A stretch of DNA of 35,296 nucleotides. It comes from Thiohalomonas denitrificans (GTDB lineage Bacteria > Pseudomonadota > Gammaproteobacteria > Thiohalomonadales > Thiohalomonadaceae). Numbering within the stretch: the first letter of the stretch is position 1; the number at the start of each line of letters is the position of its first letter. The notes below the pieces were generated by a model that worked only from the letters and a program-made list of their open reading frames with translations, was not told the DNA's origin and did no database searches. The DNA is taken from positions 1-35,296 of the forward strand of contig NZ_JAENYR010000037.1 of NCBI RefSeq assembly GCF_016841685.1, given 5' to 3'. The position numbers and the translations under genes were made by a program. This document shows, one piece after another, positions 1-9,544 of this stretch.

Positions 1-40
1 CTGCTCTCTGGATTCCCGCCTCCGCGGGAATGACGGGGGA
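1..40. repeat. Short palindromic intergenic repeat at window edge
   Basis: ATTCCCGC (12-19) and GCGGGAAT (24-31) form an 8-bp stem around a 4-base loop, followed by TGACGGGGG. This resembles the dispersed 'GGATTCCCGC...GCGGGAATGACG' hairpins common in proteobacterial intergenic DNA. It may continue left of the window. A terminator role for dnaQ is possible, but it is about 240 bp past the dnaQ stop and has no clear T-run. Confidence 0.55.
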
Positions 41-279
41 GTGAGCAGTTACAAAAATCGTTGGATCAGGTCTTTCTGCACTGAACCGGCATATCTGTAC
101 CGATAAGAGTTCGAGGCACGGGTTCAGCTTTAACTGGGCTCTTCCGGGGGAATGCCGAAGCACCCGGGAGCCTGGCCCGAGAAGCTGTGGTCCAGGCAGC
201 AAACAGTGTGGCACTCAGAGCCGCGCTAACGAGCCAAGGCCAGGCGGGCTGCGCAGGAATAGCGAGGGAGAAGGTCCGG
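41..279. other. Gap downstream of dnaQ, no supported gene
   Basis: This 240-bp stretch lies between the edge hairpin and the dnaQ stop. An open frame runs through it on the minus strand, but it continues deep into dnaQ in another frame and shows no family resemblance. I see no RNA gene and no convincing terminator here. Confidence 0.4.
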
Positions 280-993
280 TTACTGCTCCAGCTCTTTCCA
301 GACACAGGTGCCGCCGGCCTTTTCCACCGCCGTGAGAGCGGCCTGGTGGGCGCTGAGTTCGACATCCGTCGCCCGCACCACCTTAAGGGGGGGCCGCTCG
401 GCAGTAATCCGACGAATTCCAACTTCGGTTGAGGAGTCGGTACCGGTCGTTCCACTGCCCAGTGACAACGCCGTCTGCCCACCGGTCATTCCCAGGTAAA
501 CGTCGGCCAGGATTTCCGCATCAAGAAGCGCCCCGTGCAGATCACGGCGCGTGTTGTCGACACCATAACGTTTACAGAGGGCATCGAGATTGTTCTTCTG
601 ACCGGGGTGGAGCCGACGCGCCAGAAACAGCGTATCCAGTACGCTGCAGAGTTTTCCTATGCTTCCCGATTTACGGCCAAGCAGCGTCAACTCGTTGTTG
701 ATGAAACCGACATCAAACGGCGCATTGTGAATAACCAGTTCCGCACCCTGGATGTAGGCCAAAAAATCTTCGACGATATCCTCGAAACGGGGTTTGTCGG
801 CAAGAAACTCATTGGTAATGCCATGCACTTCCATGGCCCCGCTGTCGATCAACCGATCAGGCTGCAGGTAGACATGGTAGTTATTGCCGGTTAGCCGGCG
901 ATTGAGCAATTCGACACAGCCGACTTCGATAATACGGTGGCCATCACGGTACTCCAGGCCGGTGGTTTCTGTATCGAGAACAATCTGTCGCAT
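280..993 (-). CDS. dnaQ: DNA polymerase III epsilon subunit (3'-5' proofreading exonuclease)
   Basis: This is the proofreading subunit of the replicative polymerase, which removes misincorporated nucleotides within the alpha-epsilon-theta core. The 237-residue protein is close to the usual length of about 243. It shows the DEDDh exonuclease motifs: DTETTG near residues 7-12 (ExoI), HNAPFDVGFINNEL near 90 (ExoII) and HGALLDAEILADVYL near 153 (ExoIII, with the catalytic His and Asp). The C-terminal third is low in recognisable motifs, as expected for the alpha-binding tail. The ATG follows a purine-rich GGGGGCA stretch. It lies downstream of rnhA on the same strand with a 43-bp gap, an arrangement shared with Pseudomonas (in E. 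coli the two are divergent neighbours). Identification is secure. Confidence 0.97.
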   Translation of the reverse strand: MRQIVLDTETTGLEYRDGHRIIEVGCVELLNRRLTGNNYHVYLQPDRLIDSGAMEVHGITNEFLADKPRFEDIVEDFLAYIQGAELVIHNAPFDVGFINNELTLLGRKSGSIGKLCSVLDTLFLARRLHPGQKNNLDALCKRYGVDNTRRDLHGALLDAEILADVYLGMTGGQTALSLGSGTTGTDSSTEVGIRRITAERPPLKVVRATDVELSAHQAALTAVEKAGGTCVWKELEQ

Positions 994-1015
994 GTATCTG
1001 CCCCCATTTACCTAA

Positions 1016-1036
1016 AAAACGCAAAGACGCAAAGGG
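1016..1036. repeat. CGCAAAG half-repeat abutting the rnhA stop
   Basis: Two CGCAAAG units (AACGCAAAGACGCAAAGGG) directly touch the rnhA stop codon (TCA at 1037-1039 on the plus strand). This is the same motif family as the inverted-repeat elements at 7145-7375 and, in CGCAGAG form, at 13241-13354, but only one arm is present. Confidence 0.6.
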
Positions 1037-1504
1037 TCACTTCTTGCCGAGTACCAGCTCATCGATGCCGCGATTGGCCAATTGGTCCGCCCGTTCGTTC
1101 TCTGGATGGCCCGTATGTCCCCTGACCCACTCCCATTCGACTTCATGCGCAATCAGGGCTTCATCCAGTTGTTTCCACAGATCCACGTTTTTGACCGGTT
1201 TCTTGCCGGCCGTAAGCCACCCGCGGATCTTCCAGTTCGGCATCCATTCGGTGATCCCTTTCATGACGTACTGGGAGTCGGTGGTCAGCTTGACCCGGCA
1301 CGCCCGCTTCAACGCGCGAAGTCCGGCGATAGCCGCAGCAAGCTCCATACGATTGTTCGTCGTTTCGGCTTCACCACCGAAGAGCTCTTTTTCCTTCCCG
1401 CGGTAGCGCATAACCACTCCCCAGCCTCCCGGGCCGGGATTTCCACGGCAGGCTCCATCGGTATATATCTCCACGAGTTCGTTATCGTCGCAGTCGACTT
1501 TCAT
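1037..1504 (-). CDS. rnhA: Ribonuclease HI
   Basis: This enzyme degrades the RNA strand of RNA:DNA hybrids (R-loops, primers) in the cytoplasm. The 155-residue product matches the single-domain E. coli enzyme in length. The catalytic carboxylates are visible: Asp in [16 protein letters not shown], Glu in NNRMELAA, Asp in TDSQYV and the last Asp in [13 protein letters not shown], which also supplies the catalytic His. I start at the ATG at 1504; a TTG one codon upstream is in frame but less likely. It lies between the methyltransferase (77-bp gap) and dnaQ, all on the minus strand, so the three may be cotranscribed. The stop codon abuts a CGCAAAG repeat. Confidence 0.97.
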   Translation of the reverse strand: MKVDCDDNELVEIYTDGACRGNPGPGGWGVVMRYRGKEKELFGGEAETTNNRMELAAAIAGLRALKRACRVKLTTDSQYVMKGITEWMPNWKIRGWLTAGKKPVKNVDLWKQLDEALIAHEVEWEWVRGHTGHPENERADQLANRGIDELVLGKK

Positions 1505-1581
1505 CAAAATCGGTTGTTTCCAGTTTTCATCAAGGACGGCGCCATCGCGAGGGACTACTACCCTTTATGGCCGAAAGCGGT

Positions 1582-2370
1582 TTATCGGGAATTATTCACA
1601 CTCGGCTTGGCCAATCCATTGGGGACCAATGCACGGCGCGGCCGCCAGCGAGGCCGGATCGGTGTAAGTGTCGTTACGCGTTTTTTCGCCACCAATGCAT
1701 AAGCACCGGCCAGCATCAGACCAGCGCGTCCGCCAGCTCGCTCAACGAACTGAAGGCGCTCCATCAGGCCTTGCTGCGAAAAAGGGGGACGAAAAAAATA
1801 ACCGCGAGCCACTACGGTATCAAAGCCGAGTAGTGCCAGCCAGTCCTTCACCCGGGTCGGCGTATAGAAATGGGAACACCAGGGCAAACGGCCGCGCCAA
1901 CGGCTGGCGGCGCGGCGAATCCCCCACATGCTCAGCGGATTGAAGCCGAGGATAACGACGTGTCCCTCCGGGATCAGCGTTCGTTCCACCTCCCGCAACA
2001 CCTGATGAGGTTCGGCACTCAACTCGAGCGCATGCGGCAAAAGCACAAGGTCGAGGCTATCGGAAAGCATCGGCAGGTGGTGGTGTTCGGCGATACAGCG
2101 TTCGACCCCACGGGGGGGTTCCACCTTTGTATTCGGATCGAGATCCAGTTCCATGCGATGCGTTATACGACTGGAGCGGGTCAGGTCCGCCGAATTCGGC
2201 CGCCCCACCTGCAGCAGGTGGTAGCCGAACAGGTTTGACAACACCATATCCAGTACCGCTTGCTCCTGCTTGAGCAACAGCTTGCCGAGCGATGTGTCAT
2301 ACCAGTCGCGCAGTTCCTGCCAGGCGACAGGGTCCGGGGTAGATTGGTTTTCGATAAGCCGATTTCTCAT
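1582..2370 (-). CDS. Class I SAM-dependent methyltransferase-like protein (YafS-type position)
   Basis: A 262-residue protein with a methyltransferase-11-like core. LPMLSDSLDLVLLPHALE and HQVLREVERTLIPEGHVVILGFNPLS correspond to motifs around the post-I acidic region and the fourth strand. Motif I, normally a glycine-rich ExGxGxG loop, reads LLQVGRPNSADL here, so SAM binding may be altered. Its place between gloB and rnhA matches yafS in E. coli and PA1814 in Pseudomonas; neither substrate is known to me. It starts with ATG at 2370, just past a divergent intergenic region shared with gloB, with no strong Shine-Dalgarno. The fold call is fairly sure; the substrate is unknown. Confidence 0.8.
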   Translation of the reverse strand: MRNRLIENQSTPDPVAWQELRDWYDTSLGKLLLKQEQAVLDMVLSNLFGYHLLQVGRPNSADLTRSSRITHRMELDLDPNTKVEPPRGVERCIAEHHHLPMLSDSLDLVLLPHALELSAEPHQVLREVERTLIPEGHVVILGFNPLSMWGIRRAASRWRGRLPWCSHFYTPTRVKDWLALLGFDTVVARGYFFRPPFSQQGLMERLQFVERAGGRAGLMLAGAYALVAKKRVTTLTPIRPRWRPRRALVPNGLAKPSVNNSR

Positions 2371-2568
2371 GCTGGACGTTTAGAACCATTCACCACCAAA
2401 CGTCTCGGACAGGCCCCTAGAGCGTAACGAAGCCCATGGCCTGCTGCCAAGGCCGATTCAACGTATCTCGCGGACTGACCTGTGCTCACGGCACACCGTC
2501 CGTAACTGCCCGGTTTTTCCAGGATCGAAGAGTTGACCGGCTTCGGTTCCACTGCCACCATCCGCCGT

Positions 2569-3342
2569 ATGGCAATTTCAATACGAGGCATTCCCGCCTT
2601 TGAAGACAATTATATCTGGTTTATCGGTGCTTCCGGCAGCCTCCGTGTCGCCGTGGTGGACCCGGGCGACGCCGATCCGGTGATCGAGGCACTGGAGCGC
2701 GATGGCCTTGAGCTATCGGCCATTCTCGTCACCCACCTGCATGGCGACCACACCGGCGGTATTCAAGACCTTGTTGATCGTTATCCGGCACCGGTTTACG
2801 GCCCACCAGACGAGCGTATCACGACAATCGACCACCGGGTAAGCGAGGGCGATATCATCCGTTTGGGTGAAGGCCTTACTCTGCAAGTCCTGGATACCCC
2901 GGGTCACACCTGTTTTCATGCCTGTTACCACGGTGAGGGCTTTCTGTTCAGCGGCGATACGCTGTTCACGGGCGGCTGCGGCAAGCTGTTCGAGGGCACC
3001 CCGCAACAGATGCACGCCTCCCTCGAAAAGATCGCCGCCCTGCCGGACGATACCCTCGTCTACTGTGCCCACGAATATACCCTGGCCAATCTCGCTTTCG
3101 CCCGGATAGCGGAACCGGACAACCCCGATATCCGGAACCGCCAGGCGGAAGCCCAAAATCTGCGCGATCAAGGCAAACCGACGGTCCCATCAGCCTTGGG
3201 GCTCGAGCGGATGACCAATCCTTTCCTTCGCTATAACAATCCGAACCTGAAAGCGTCCGCGGAACGCTTTGCCGGCCGCCCGCTCACACCGGGCGCCGAG
3301 GTTTTCACCGTGGTCCGATACTGGAAAGATACTCTCGACTAG
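2569..3342 (+). CDS. gloB: Hydroxyacylglutathione hydrolase (glyoxalase II)
   Basis: This enzyme hydrolyses S-D-lactoylglutathione to D-lactate and glutathione, the second step of cytoplasmic methylglyoxal detoxification. The protein is a metallo-beta-lactamase-fold enzyme: THLHGDHTGG near residue 55 gives the HxHxDH dinuclear metal site, GHTCFHACYHG and FSGDTLFTGGCGKLFEGT supply further ligands, and CAHEYT near 166 carries the last conserved His. The C-terminal PSALGLERMTNPFLRYN segment is typical of the glutathione-binding domain. I start at the ATG giving MAISIRGIPAFEDNYIW, the usual N-terminus (257 aa); an in-frame TTG 12 codons upstream is unlikely. It is divergent from the methyltransferase and followed by mltD on the same strand. 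Confidence 0.96.
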   Translation: MAISIRGIPAFEDNYIWFIGASGSLRVAVVDPGDADPVIEALERDGLELSAILVTHLHGDHTGGIQDLVDRYPAPVYGPPDERITTIDHRVSEGDIIRLGEGLTLQVLDTPGHTCFHACYHGEGFLFSGDTLFTGGCGKLFEGTPQQMHASLEKIAALPDDTLVYCAHEYTLANLAFARIAEPDNPDIRNRQAEAQNLRDQGKPTVPSALGLERMTNPFLRYNNPNLKASAERFAGRPLTPGAEVFTVVRYWKDTLD

Positions 3343-3458
3343 GTGATAGGTTTCACAGTCACACTTCAGCCTATCCTGCAGTATAGTTTTCCTAACCGCC
3401 ATAATGGCCCAATCAACTCGGGGTTGCGTCCGCAAAGGGGCCTCTTTACTATTTCGCC

Positions 3459-5197
<1,739 letters not shown>

Positions 5198-5239
5198 AAA
5201 GTCTGTCGCTGGTGGACATCATGGGCAACCATCTTTTGC

Positions 5240-5446
5240 CTATCGTGGCAGTAGGAAGGCGAGCAGGAGTACGCTGATGGTCAGAATAATGAAGTAGATG
5301 ATGAATTTTTTCTGCACGTCGAGACGGCCCCGCTTCTGAAAGTGCGATGGAGCTCCGCAATGCATGCAGTTGGGGTGATTATCGGGGATATCCCGTCCGC
5401 AATAGAGGCAGCGGACCAGCTCGACATCTTTTTTACCTTCTTCCAT
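5240..5446 (-). CDS. Small zinc-ribbon, single-pass membrane protein
   Basis: I do not recognise a named family. The 68-residue product has an N-terminal CxxC...CxxC zinc ribbon (CLYCGRDIPDNHPNCMHCG, about residues 13-31), a short basic linker (HFQKRGRLDVQKK) and a C-terminal hydrophobic helix (FIIYFIILTISVLLLAFLLP, about 48-67) ending in Arg. It looks like a cytoplasmic zinc ribbon tethered to the inner membrane by its C-terminus. The start is the ATG at 5446; a GTG immediately upstream is also possible. It lies about 70 bp downstream of yejF on the same strand, between yejF and the convergent mltD, and could be a late gene of the yej operon. The clean domain order makes it a real gene despite its size. 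Confidence 0.75.
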   Translation of the reverse strand: MEEGKKDVELVRCLYCGRDIPDNHPNCMHCGAPSHFQKRGRLDVQKKFIIYFIILTISVLLLAFLLPR

Positions 5447-5519
5447 CACTTCACGCCCACCAAATGGGTCATTATTCCCATGAATTCATGAATTTTCCAG
5501 TACAAACAGCAACCAGACT

Positions 5520-7136
5520 CTAGCCGATGTCCTGCAACAACGCAGCATCCAGCAGAGTCCGGGTATACTCGTGATGCGGATGATCAAAGACCGCCCCGGT
5601 CTCCCCCTCCTCCACAACACGCCCCTCGCGCATCACCATAACACGATGGGCTACGGCTCTGATTACACGCAGGTCATGGGAAATAAACAGATAACTCATC
5701 CGTCTACGGCGCTGCAGGTCACGCAAAAGCTCCAGTACCTGCTTCTGTACCGAAACATCCAGTGCGCTGGTGGGCTCGTCGAGAACCAATAGCTCCGGCT
5801 CCAGGACGACCGCTCGGGCCACGGCAATCCGCTGGCGCTGCCCTCCGGAAAATTCATGGGGATAGCGATCCAGCATCGACTCCTCGAGCCCAACCTCCCC
5901 CATTACCTTGATAGCGCGCCGGCGCCGCTCGTCCCTGGAAAGATCGGGAAAGTGGAGCCGCAGCCCCTCATCCAGGATCCGTGCGACGGTCATGCGCGGC
6001 GACAGTGACGAATAGGGGTCCTGAAACACGACCTGAAAATTGCGCCGCAAAGGACGCAACTGGCGACCGTTGAGTGGATCCAACCGTTTCCCTTTGAAAC
6101 GAATTTCACCTTCGCAGCTCTGCAGCCGCAGCAGACACATCCCGAGCGTTGACTTGCCAGACCCCGACTCACCCACGATGCCGAGGGTTTCACCCGGTCG
6201 GATGGCGAGGGTAACATCATCGACCGCACGCACCTCGCCGACCTGCCTGCGAAAAAAGCCCGACTTGATGGGGAAAAAGCAGCGCACGCTGTCACCCGAC
6301 ATCACGGGCGAGTTGGCCGCCAGCGCACTTCGGTCTTCGCCGGCCAGCAACGGTTCCGGCTCACTGGCCAAAAGGTGGCGAGTATAGGGGTGTTTCGGTT
6401 TCTCGAACAACTCGGCCACCCCCGCCTGCTCCACCAGTCCGCCATTTTGCATGACACAGACACGCTGTGCGAAATGGCGCACCATGTTCAGGTCATGGGT
6501 GATCAACAGTATTGCCATGCCGAACTCCCGCTGGAGGCGATTCAGCAACTCGAGTATCTGCTTCTGGATCGTCACATCGAGAGCCGTGGTCGGTTCATCG
6601 GCGATGAGTAGTTTGGGCCGGCAAGCCAAAGCCATGGCTATCATGACACGCTGCCGCTGCCCCCCCGAGAGCATATGGGGAAAGGCATCGAAGCGCTTCT
6701 CGGGTTCCGGGATACCCACCATATCAAGGAGTTCAAGCATACGGTTTTTGGCCCTGGCAGGGTCGAGTCCCTCATGGATCATGACCGGTTCCATTAGCTG
6801 ATCACCAATGGTATAGACCGGATTGAGGGAGGTCATCGGTTCCTGAAAGATCATTGCCACATCCCGGCCGCGCACACCGCGAATCGCTTTTTGAGGGGCC
6901 TTCAACAGATCCCGCCCTTGAAAAAGAATCCGGCCGGTCGGGTAATCGCTCTGGCTCGTATCATGCAGACGCAGCACGGACAGCGCGGTCACGGATTTTC
7001 CCGATCCCGACTCGCCGACCAGCGCCACCTTCTCCCCTTCACCAACGGAGAAGCTCACGCCGTGCACCACCTCATTGCGCTCCCCGGGAACGCCGAAGGC
7101 GACGGACAGGTTTTCGATTTCCAACAATTGGCTCAT
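5520..7136 (-). CDS. yejF: Dual-ATPase subunit of microcin/oligopeptide ABC importer
   Basis: This 538-residue protein is a tandem fusion of two ABC ATPase domains that power peptide uptake through the YejBE permease. Each half has Walker A GESGSGKS (about 39-46 and 323-330), a signature (LSGGQRQR, about 158; FSGGQRQR, about 432) and Walker B (LLIADEPTTALD; LLVLDEPTSALD). The length matches E. coli YejF (about 529). The ATG at 7136 is preceded by a repeat-laden 249-bp gap from yejE, unlike the tight spacing of the other yej genes, so readthrough or a separate promoter must supply transcription. It is last of the four transporter genes on the minus strand. Confidence 0.93.
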   Translation of the reverse strand: MSQLLEIENLSVAFGVPGERNEVVHGVSFSVGEGEKVALVGESGSGKSVTALSVLRLHDTSQSDYPTGRILFQGRDLLKAPQKAIRGVRGRDVAMIFQEPMTSLNPVYTIGDQLMEPVMIHEGLDPARAKNRMLELLDMVGIPEPEKRFDAFPHMLSGGQRQRVMIAMALACRPKLLIADEPTTALDVTIQKQILELLNRLQREFGMAILLITHDLNMVRHFAQRVCVMQNGGLVEQAGVAELFEKPKHPYTRHLLASEPEPLLAGEDRSALAANSPVMSGDSVRCFFPIKSGFFRRQVGEVRAVDDVTLAIRPGETLGIVGESGSGKSTLGMCLLRLQSCEGEIRFKGKRLDPLNGRQLRPLRRNFQVVFQDPYSSLSPRMTVARILDEGLRLHFPDLSRDERRRRAIKVMGEVGLEESMLDRYPHEFSGGQRQRIAVARAVVLEPELLVLDEPTSALDVSVQKQVLELLRDLQRRRRMSYLFISHDLRVIRAVAHRVMVMREGRVVEEGETGAVFDHPHHEYTRTLLDAALLQDIG

Positions 7137-7144
7137 AGTCGATT

Positions 7145-7375
7145 AACCGCAAAGGCGCAAAGAGCGCAAAGGTGATAACGGCTCCTTCTCCAGGGCAGAT
7201 CAATCCCGGTCAAGCGCCAGTGCGGTTTCCTGTTACGGAATCGCACCGGCTCGAGACGGCTATTGAGAACAAGCTCTTGGTACTTACGCAATCTTTAATC
7301 CCTTCTTTGCGCTCTTTGCGCCTTCACCTACATGGATGTAGGTGAGGGGCGTGAGCAGGAGCGGAAGCCTTGCGG
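7145..7375. repeat. CGCAAAG inverted-repeat element between yejE and yejF
   Basis: The left arm (7147-7171, CCGCAAAGGCGCAAAGAGCG onward) and right arm (7303-7324, CTTTGCGCTCTTTGCGCC) are reverse complements over about 20 bp, giving an element of roughly 200 bp inside the yej operon. The right arm seems to be interrupted: after TTTGCGCCTT comes a compact hairpin (TCACCTACAT / ATGTAGGTGA, 7324-7345) and about 25 further bases, and then CCTTGCGGTT resumes the sequence expected from the outer part of the left arm. Transcribed, the arms could form a long stem between yejE and yejF. Confidence 0.7.
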
Positions 7376-7385
7376 TTCGTTGCAG

Positions 7386-8498
7386 TTACCCACGCCGCGG
7401 ATCCAGCGCCTCGCGAATCGCCTCACCGATGAATATCAGCAGCATCAGCGTGCCCACCAGCACGATAAACGTACTGAGAGAGAGCCACCAGGCATCAATG
7501 TTGTCCTTACCCTGGGACAGCAACTCGCCCAGACTCGGTGTGGTGGGAGGCACGCCGAGGCCTAAAAAGTCGAGGCTGGTCAGCGCCAGGATGGCACCGC
7601 TGATCCGAAACGGGAGGAAAGTGATCACCGGCGTCATGGCATTGGGCATCAGGTGCCGAACCATGATGGATCGATTGGGGACGCCGAGCGCCTGGGCGGC
7701 CCGCACGTAATCCATGTTGCGCCCCTTGAGGAATTCGGCCCTCACATAATCGGCCAGCCCCATCCACCCGAACAGCGAAAGTAGGACGATCAGGAGCAGC
7801 AGACTGGGCTCGAAGATCGAGGCGAAGATAATCAACAGGTAGAGTTCGGGCATGGAGCCCCAAACTTCGACGAAGCGCTGAGCAAACAGGTCCACCTTGC
7901 CGCCGAAATACCCCTGCAGTGCACCGGCCACCATACCGATGAAAGTACCGATGGCGGTCAGCGCCAGGGCAAAGATCACCGATAGCCGAAACCCGTAGAA
8001 AAGCCTCGCCAGCACATCCCGCCCACGGTCATCGGTTCCCAGCAGGTTCTGCTCCGATGGAGCTGCCGGATTGGGATTGTCGGCCCAGTAACTGATCGTA
8101 TCGTAGCTGTAAGGGTTCGGTGGATAGATCGCCCAGTTCTCCCCACGAGTGATCTTTTCCTTGATGTAGGGGTCCAGGTAATCGGCTTCGGTCGGAAAAT
8201 CACCACCAAAGGTGGTCTCCGGGTAGGTTTGGAAGACCGGGAAGTAGTAGGCATCCTGATAGTGCACGACCAGTGGCGTGTCGTTGGATAGGAACTCGGC
8301 AAACAGACTCAGCCCGAACAGAACAACGAATAGCCAGAGACTGTAATATCCGCGCCGGTTGTTCCTGAAGCGCCGCCAAGCCCGCGCATAAGGCCCCCGC
8401 ATCGCCGGACTCGGTCCATTACTGCGCACGGCAGCACCGCCTTCATACCGACTGCTGCCGTTTGGCGGGCGTGTCTGAGTGGAGGGGCGTGCAGTCAT
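7386..8498 (-). CDS. yejE: Peptide ABC transporter permease (YejE)
   Basis: This is an inner-membrane permease of the microcin C/oligopeptide importer and partners with YejB. The 370-residue protein has an N-terminal membrane helix (about 48-66, SLWLFVVLFGLSLFAEFL), a long periplasmic insertion rich in Tyr and Pro (about 68-145), then a BPD_transp_1 domain with several membrane helices. The EAA-like coupling loop is RAAQALGVPNRSIMVRHLMPNAMTPV (about 266-291), and a GLGVPPTTPSLGELLSQG segment follows. It is longer than E. coli YejE (341) mainly through a polar N-terminal tail of about 35 residues. Its ATG overlaps the yejB stop by 4 bp, indicating translational coupling. Confidence 0.93.
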   Translation of the reverse strand: MTARPSTQTRPPNGSSRYEGGAAVRSNGPSPAMRGPYARAWRRFRNNRRGYYSLWLFVVLFGLSLFAEFLSNDTPLVVHYQDAYYFPVFQTYPETTFGGDFPTEADYLDPYIKEKITRGENWAIYPPNPYSYDTISYWADNPNPAAPSEQNLLGTDDRGRDVLARLFYGFRLSVIFALALTAIGTFIGMVAGALQGYFGGKVDLFAQRFVEVWGSMPELYLLIIFASIFEPSLLLLIVLLSLFGWMGLADYVRAEFLKGRNMDYVRAAQALGVPNRSIMVRHLMPNAMTPVITFLPFRISGAILALTSLDFLGLGVPPTTPSLGELLSQGKDNIDAWWLSLSTFIVLVGTLMLLIFIGEAIREALDPRRG

Positions 8499-9544
8499 CG
8501 CATGGACTCGAACTGGATTCGCGGGTCGATCACCACGTAGGCGATATCGGTCAGCAGTTTGGCAATCAGCCCCATCAGCGTGAACAGAAAGAGCGTACCG
8601 AGCACCACCGGGTAGTCACGCTTCAGGACCGACTCATAGGAGAGCAGGCCAAGACCGTCCAGGGAAAAGATGGTCTCGATAAGCAGACTTCCGGTAAAAA
8701 AAGCACCGATAAACGCCGCAGGAAAATTGGTCACAAGGGGGATGGTAGCGTTCCGGAAGACATGCTTGTAGAGCACGGTGCGTTCGGCGAGCCCCTTGGA
8801 ACGGGCAGTCAGCACATACTGCTTTCGGATCTCCTCCAGGAAGCTGTTCTTGGTCAACATCGTCATGATGGCGAAACTGCCTACCACCAACGAGGTAATC
8901 GGAAGCACCATATGCCACAGGTAGTCGAGGATCTGCTGCCACCAGGGTAGTTCACTCCAGTTGTCGGACACCAAACCGCGCAGGGGGAACAGGTCCAGGA
9001 AACTCCCGCCTCCGAGCAGTACCAACAGGGCGATGCCCAGCACGAAGCCGGGAATGGCATAACCGATGAGAATGATCGTGCTGGTGATCACGTCGAAGGA
9101 TGTCCCATCGCGCACCGCCTTGGCGATGCCCAGCGGGATGCAGATCGAATAGGTGAGAATGAAGGTCCACAGACCGAGGCTAATGGAAACCGGCAGCTTG
9201 GAAATGATCAGGTCGATAACCGACTGTGGATGAAAAAAGCTGTTACCGAAATCGAACGTCAGGTAATTGCCCATCATGACGACAAAACGCTCCCAGGGGG
9301 GTTTGTCGAATCCGTAGAGTTCCTGGAGTTCCGCAATGCGTTGCTGATCGAGACCCTGGGCACCCCGGTAGAGCCCCTGCGTCCCGGCGGCCGCTTCACC
9401 TCCCCCGGCTTGCCCCTGAAGCTGGTGAACCAGCTGCTCCACGGGCCCCCCCGGCACGAACTGAATCACCACAAAGGTAATGAGCATGACCCCGAACAGG
9501 GTCGGCAGCATCAACAGTAGGCGTTTGAGGATATAGGCCGCCAT
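8495..9544 (-). CDS. yejB: Peptide ABC transporter permease (YejB)
   Basis: This is the second inner-membrane permease of the importer. The protein begins AAYILKRLLLMLPTLFGVMLITFVVIQFVPGGP, the classic first helix of the DppB/OppB family, and carries the coupling loop LTARSKGLAERTVLYKHVFRNATIPLV in the C-terminal half. About six membrane helices are visible, and the 349-residue length fits the family (about 364). I choose the ATG at 9544 because it overlaps the last base of the yejA TGA stop (TGATG), a common coupling arrangement; the 12 extra upstream codons (MAARTTNGNGFL) overlap yejA and are not family-like. A Gly/Gln/Ala-rich insert (about 43-62) interrupts the periplasmic loop after helix 1. 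Confidence 0.93.
   Translation of the reverse strand: MAAYILKRLLLMLPTLFGVMLITFVVIQFVPGGPVEQLVHQLQGQAGGGEAAAGTQGLYRGAQGLDQQRIAELQELYGFDKPPWERFVVMMGNYLTFDFGNSFFHPQSVIDLIISKLPVSISLGLWTFILTYSICIPLGIAKAVRDGTSFDVITSTIILIGYAIPGFVLGIALLVLLGGGSFLDLFPLRGLVSDNWSELPWWQQILDYLWHMVLPITSLVVGSFAIMTMLTKNSFLEEIRKQYVLTARSKGLAERTVLYKHVFRNATIPLVTNFPAAFIGAFFTGSLLIETIFSLDGLGLLSYESVLKRDYPVVLGTLFLFTLMGLIAKLLTDIAYVVIDPRIQFESMR

Noticed and set aside
66-482. A minus-strand frame with a hydrophobic stretch downstream of dnaQ
   Set aside because: It starts inside dnaQ in another frame, is Arg/Pro-rich there, and has no family resemblance.
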